In this document: piece by piece, positions 63,309 to 64,000 of the stretch | Position numbering within the stretch: position 1 is the stretch's first letter | Layout: each line of letters opens with the position of its first letter | Source of the DNA: Lederbergia citrisecunda | Lineage (GTDB): Bacteria; Bacillota; Bacilli; Bacillales; Bacillaceae_C | DNA length: 64,000 nt | Assembly: GCF_018343695.1 (NCBI RefSeq) | Contig: NZ_JAGYPJ010000001.1 | Location: 1,437,001-1,501,000 of the forward strand | Direction: 5' to 3' | Notes under the pieces: model-generated | Seen by the model: the letters and a program-made list of their open reading frames with translations, nothing else | Database searches by the model: none | What the model was told of the DNA's origin: nothing | Program-made: the position numbers and the translations under genes

Positions 63309-63451
63309 CTGTAATTCTTCACTCGTTTCGGTCCTCTGTCCCCGTCCCTTTGGATCAAGGCAGAAATCAAATATTTAATAAGTGATGAAAGGTGCAGTTC
63401 TGAAAAAAGATACCGCCCATTTGCCACAAATTATTCATCAAGAGCATTATA
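63309..63451 (-). promoter_or_regulatory. Putative promoter and leader upstream of panB
   Basis: A perfect TATAAT on the minus strand at 63451-63446 begins 20 nt after the birA stop (no good -35). A transcript from it would have a leader of about 225 nt that includes the terminator hairpin and its alternative partner. Whether it is a real attenuator or a birA terminator region is not settled. Confidence 0.45.
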
Positions 63452-63471
63452 ACAAAATTTTTTAAAGATGA

Positions 63472-64000
63472 CTATGTAGGAAACTCAATATCCGCTGAAT
63501 AAATATGGTGAATAGTACCTTCATCATCTTCTACTTTCAGAATGCCCTCATTTGAAATACCAAGTGCTATCCCTGAAATTTCTCCGGTAATCGTTCTTGC
63601 GATGATTGGTTTCCCAATCCCAGCTGCATAGCTTTCCCACAATATTTTCAATGGAGCAAAACCTTTTTCCATATATAGTTCATAGTATTTTTCAAAGTAT
63701 TTCAGGATTTTTTGAATCATCTCGATTTTCGACACTTTATGGCCAGCTTCAATCTCTAAGGAAGAAGCTATTTCTTTAACGTGCTCAGGAAAATCCTCTT
63801 TCTTCTGGTTAACATTCATGCCAATTCCAATTACAAGAAAATTTACTTTATCTGCTTCACCTTGAAGTTCTGTGAGTATTCCCGTCAGTTTTTTTCCTTT
63901 ATAAAGTATATCGTTCGGCCATTTTATATTAGTTTCTAATCCAGTGACTTCTTCGATTGCACGTGCACAAGCAATTGCGGTAATAAGTGTAAATTGTGGG
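63472..64000 (-). CDS. birA: Biotin-[acetyl-CoA-carboxylase] ligase / repressor BirA, C-terminal part
   Basis: Only the last 176 codons are in the window; the N-terminal helix-turn-helix, if present, lies beyond. Visible are TAIACARAIEEVTGLETNIK, WPNDILYKGKKLTGILTEL and VIGIGMNVNQ from the catalytic domain, then the SH3-like C-terminal domain ending IYSADIEFPT. BirA attaches biotin to carboxylases and in Bacillus represses biotin genes. It precedes panB, as in B. subtilis. Confidence 0.94.
   Translation of the reverse strand, partial: PQFTLITAIACARAIEEVTGLETNIKWPNDILYKGKKLTGILTELQGEADKVNFLVIGIGMNVNQKKEDFPEHVKEIASSLEIEAGHKVSKIEMIQKILKYFEKYYELYMEKGFAPLKILWESYAAGIGKPIIARTITGEISGIALGISNEGILKVEDDEGTIHHIYSADIEFPT

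Noticed and set aside
63309-63451. A T-box in front of panB
   Set aside because: The AGGGTGG-type T-box sequence is absent; only generic alternative hairpins are present.
1-64000. Search for CRISPR arrays, tRNA genes, prophage genes and toxin-antitoxin pairs
   Set aside because: No spaced 25-40-bp direct repeats with unique spacers, no clear tRNA fold, and no integrase, capsid or antitoxin genes were seen. The two tandem arrays lack spacers.

Overview
The window is low-G+C chromosomal DNA from an endospore-forming member of the Bacillaceae. Evidence for this is a long run of genes in Bacillus subtilis-like order, AGGAGG-type ribosome binding sites, many TTG/GTG starts, U-tailed hairpin terminators, a B-type RNase P RNA, and spore genes (cotD, sspM, yppG and a YjcZ-type peptide). 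I cannot name the species. It differs from B. subtilis in having formate-tetrahydrofolate ligase (fhs) here, and in an aromatic operon that lacks aroB, aroH and the trp genes between aroC and hisC. Almost everything is core genome. I see no prophage, CRISPR array, intact insertion sequence or defence island.

Layout. 1-5.3 kb (minus): deoD-yodJ, yozD-yozE, a small YjcZ-type gene, msrA-msrB (overlapping by 4 nt), ypmR-ypmS. 5.4-10.3 kb: degV, a hemolysin III membrane protein, a 276-bp element with terminal inverted repeats, thyA-dfrA (overlapping) preceded by a lethal-factor-like secreted protease, and ypjP. 10.4-16 kb: a 23-residue membrane peptide gene, bacilliredoxin brxA, a Nfu/HEAT protein (ypgR/cvfC), an ABC-F ATPase and fhs. 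16.3-19.2 kb: mntR, a cold-shock gene, two different RNase H-fold genes and a 21-bp tandem array. 19.2-26.3 kb: ypcP, a sulfurtransferase, dynA and the alkylpyrone pair bpsA-bpsB.

26.3-33.3 kb is an aromatic amino acid block. A T-box leader precedes aroC-hisC-tyrA-aroA (minus), and the DAHP synthase/chorismate mutase gene is divergent. A 130-bp mobile-type repeat sits between the T-box terminator and aroC. 33.4-40.6 kb: an isochorismatase-fold hydrolase, a frameshifted EamA transporter, carboxypeptidase M32, ypsC, a PAS-GGDEF-EAL protein with a degenerate EAL domain, rnpB and gpsB. 40.9-41.5 kb is a 13-copy, 51-bp tandem array. 41.6-49.5 kb: a NERD-domain protein, cotD, mrfA-mrfB, a small heat-shock protein, yppG, yppE, a coiled-coil protein and sspM. 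49.8-64 kb: recU-ponA (plus), then on the minus strand nth, dnaD, asnS, aspB, ypmB, a decayed ypmA, dinG, panD, panC, panB and birA (cut by the window end).

How the genes work together. The main themes are precursor metabolism (folate and one-carbon: thyA, dfrA, fhs; aromatics: DAHP synthase to tyrA/hisC; pantothenate: panBCD), DNA repair and recombination (mrfAB, recU, nth, dinG, ypcP, RNase H-like genes), cell-wall growth and division (ponA, gpsB), oxidative repair (msrAB, brxA) and membrane or lipid biology (dynA, bpsAB). The most unusual material is non-coding: two tandem arrays, dispersed palindromic repeats, and a leader before panB whose pairing options look like an attenuator.
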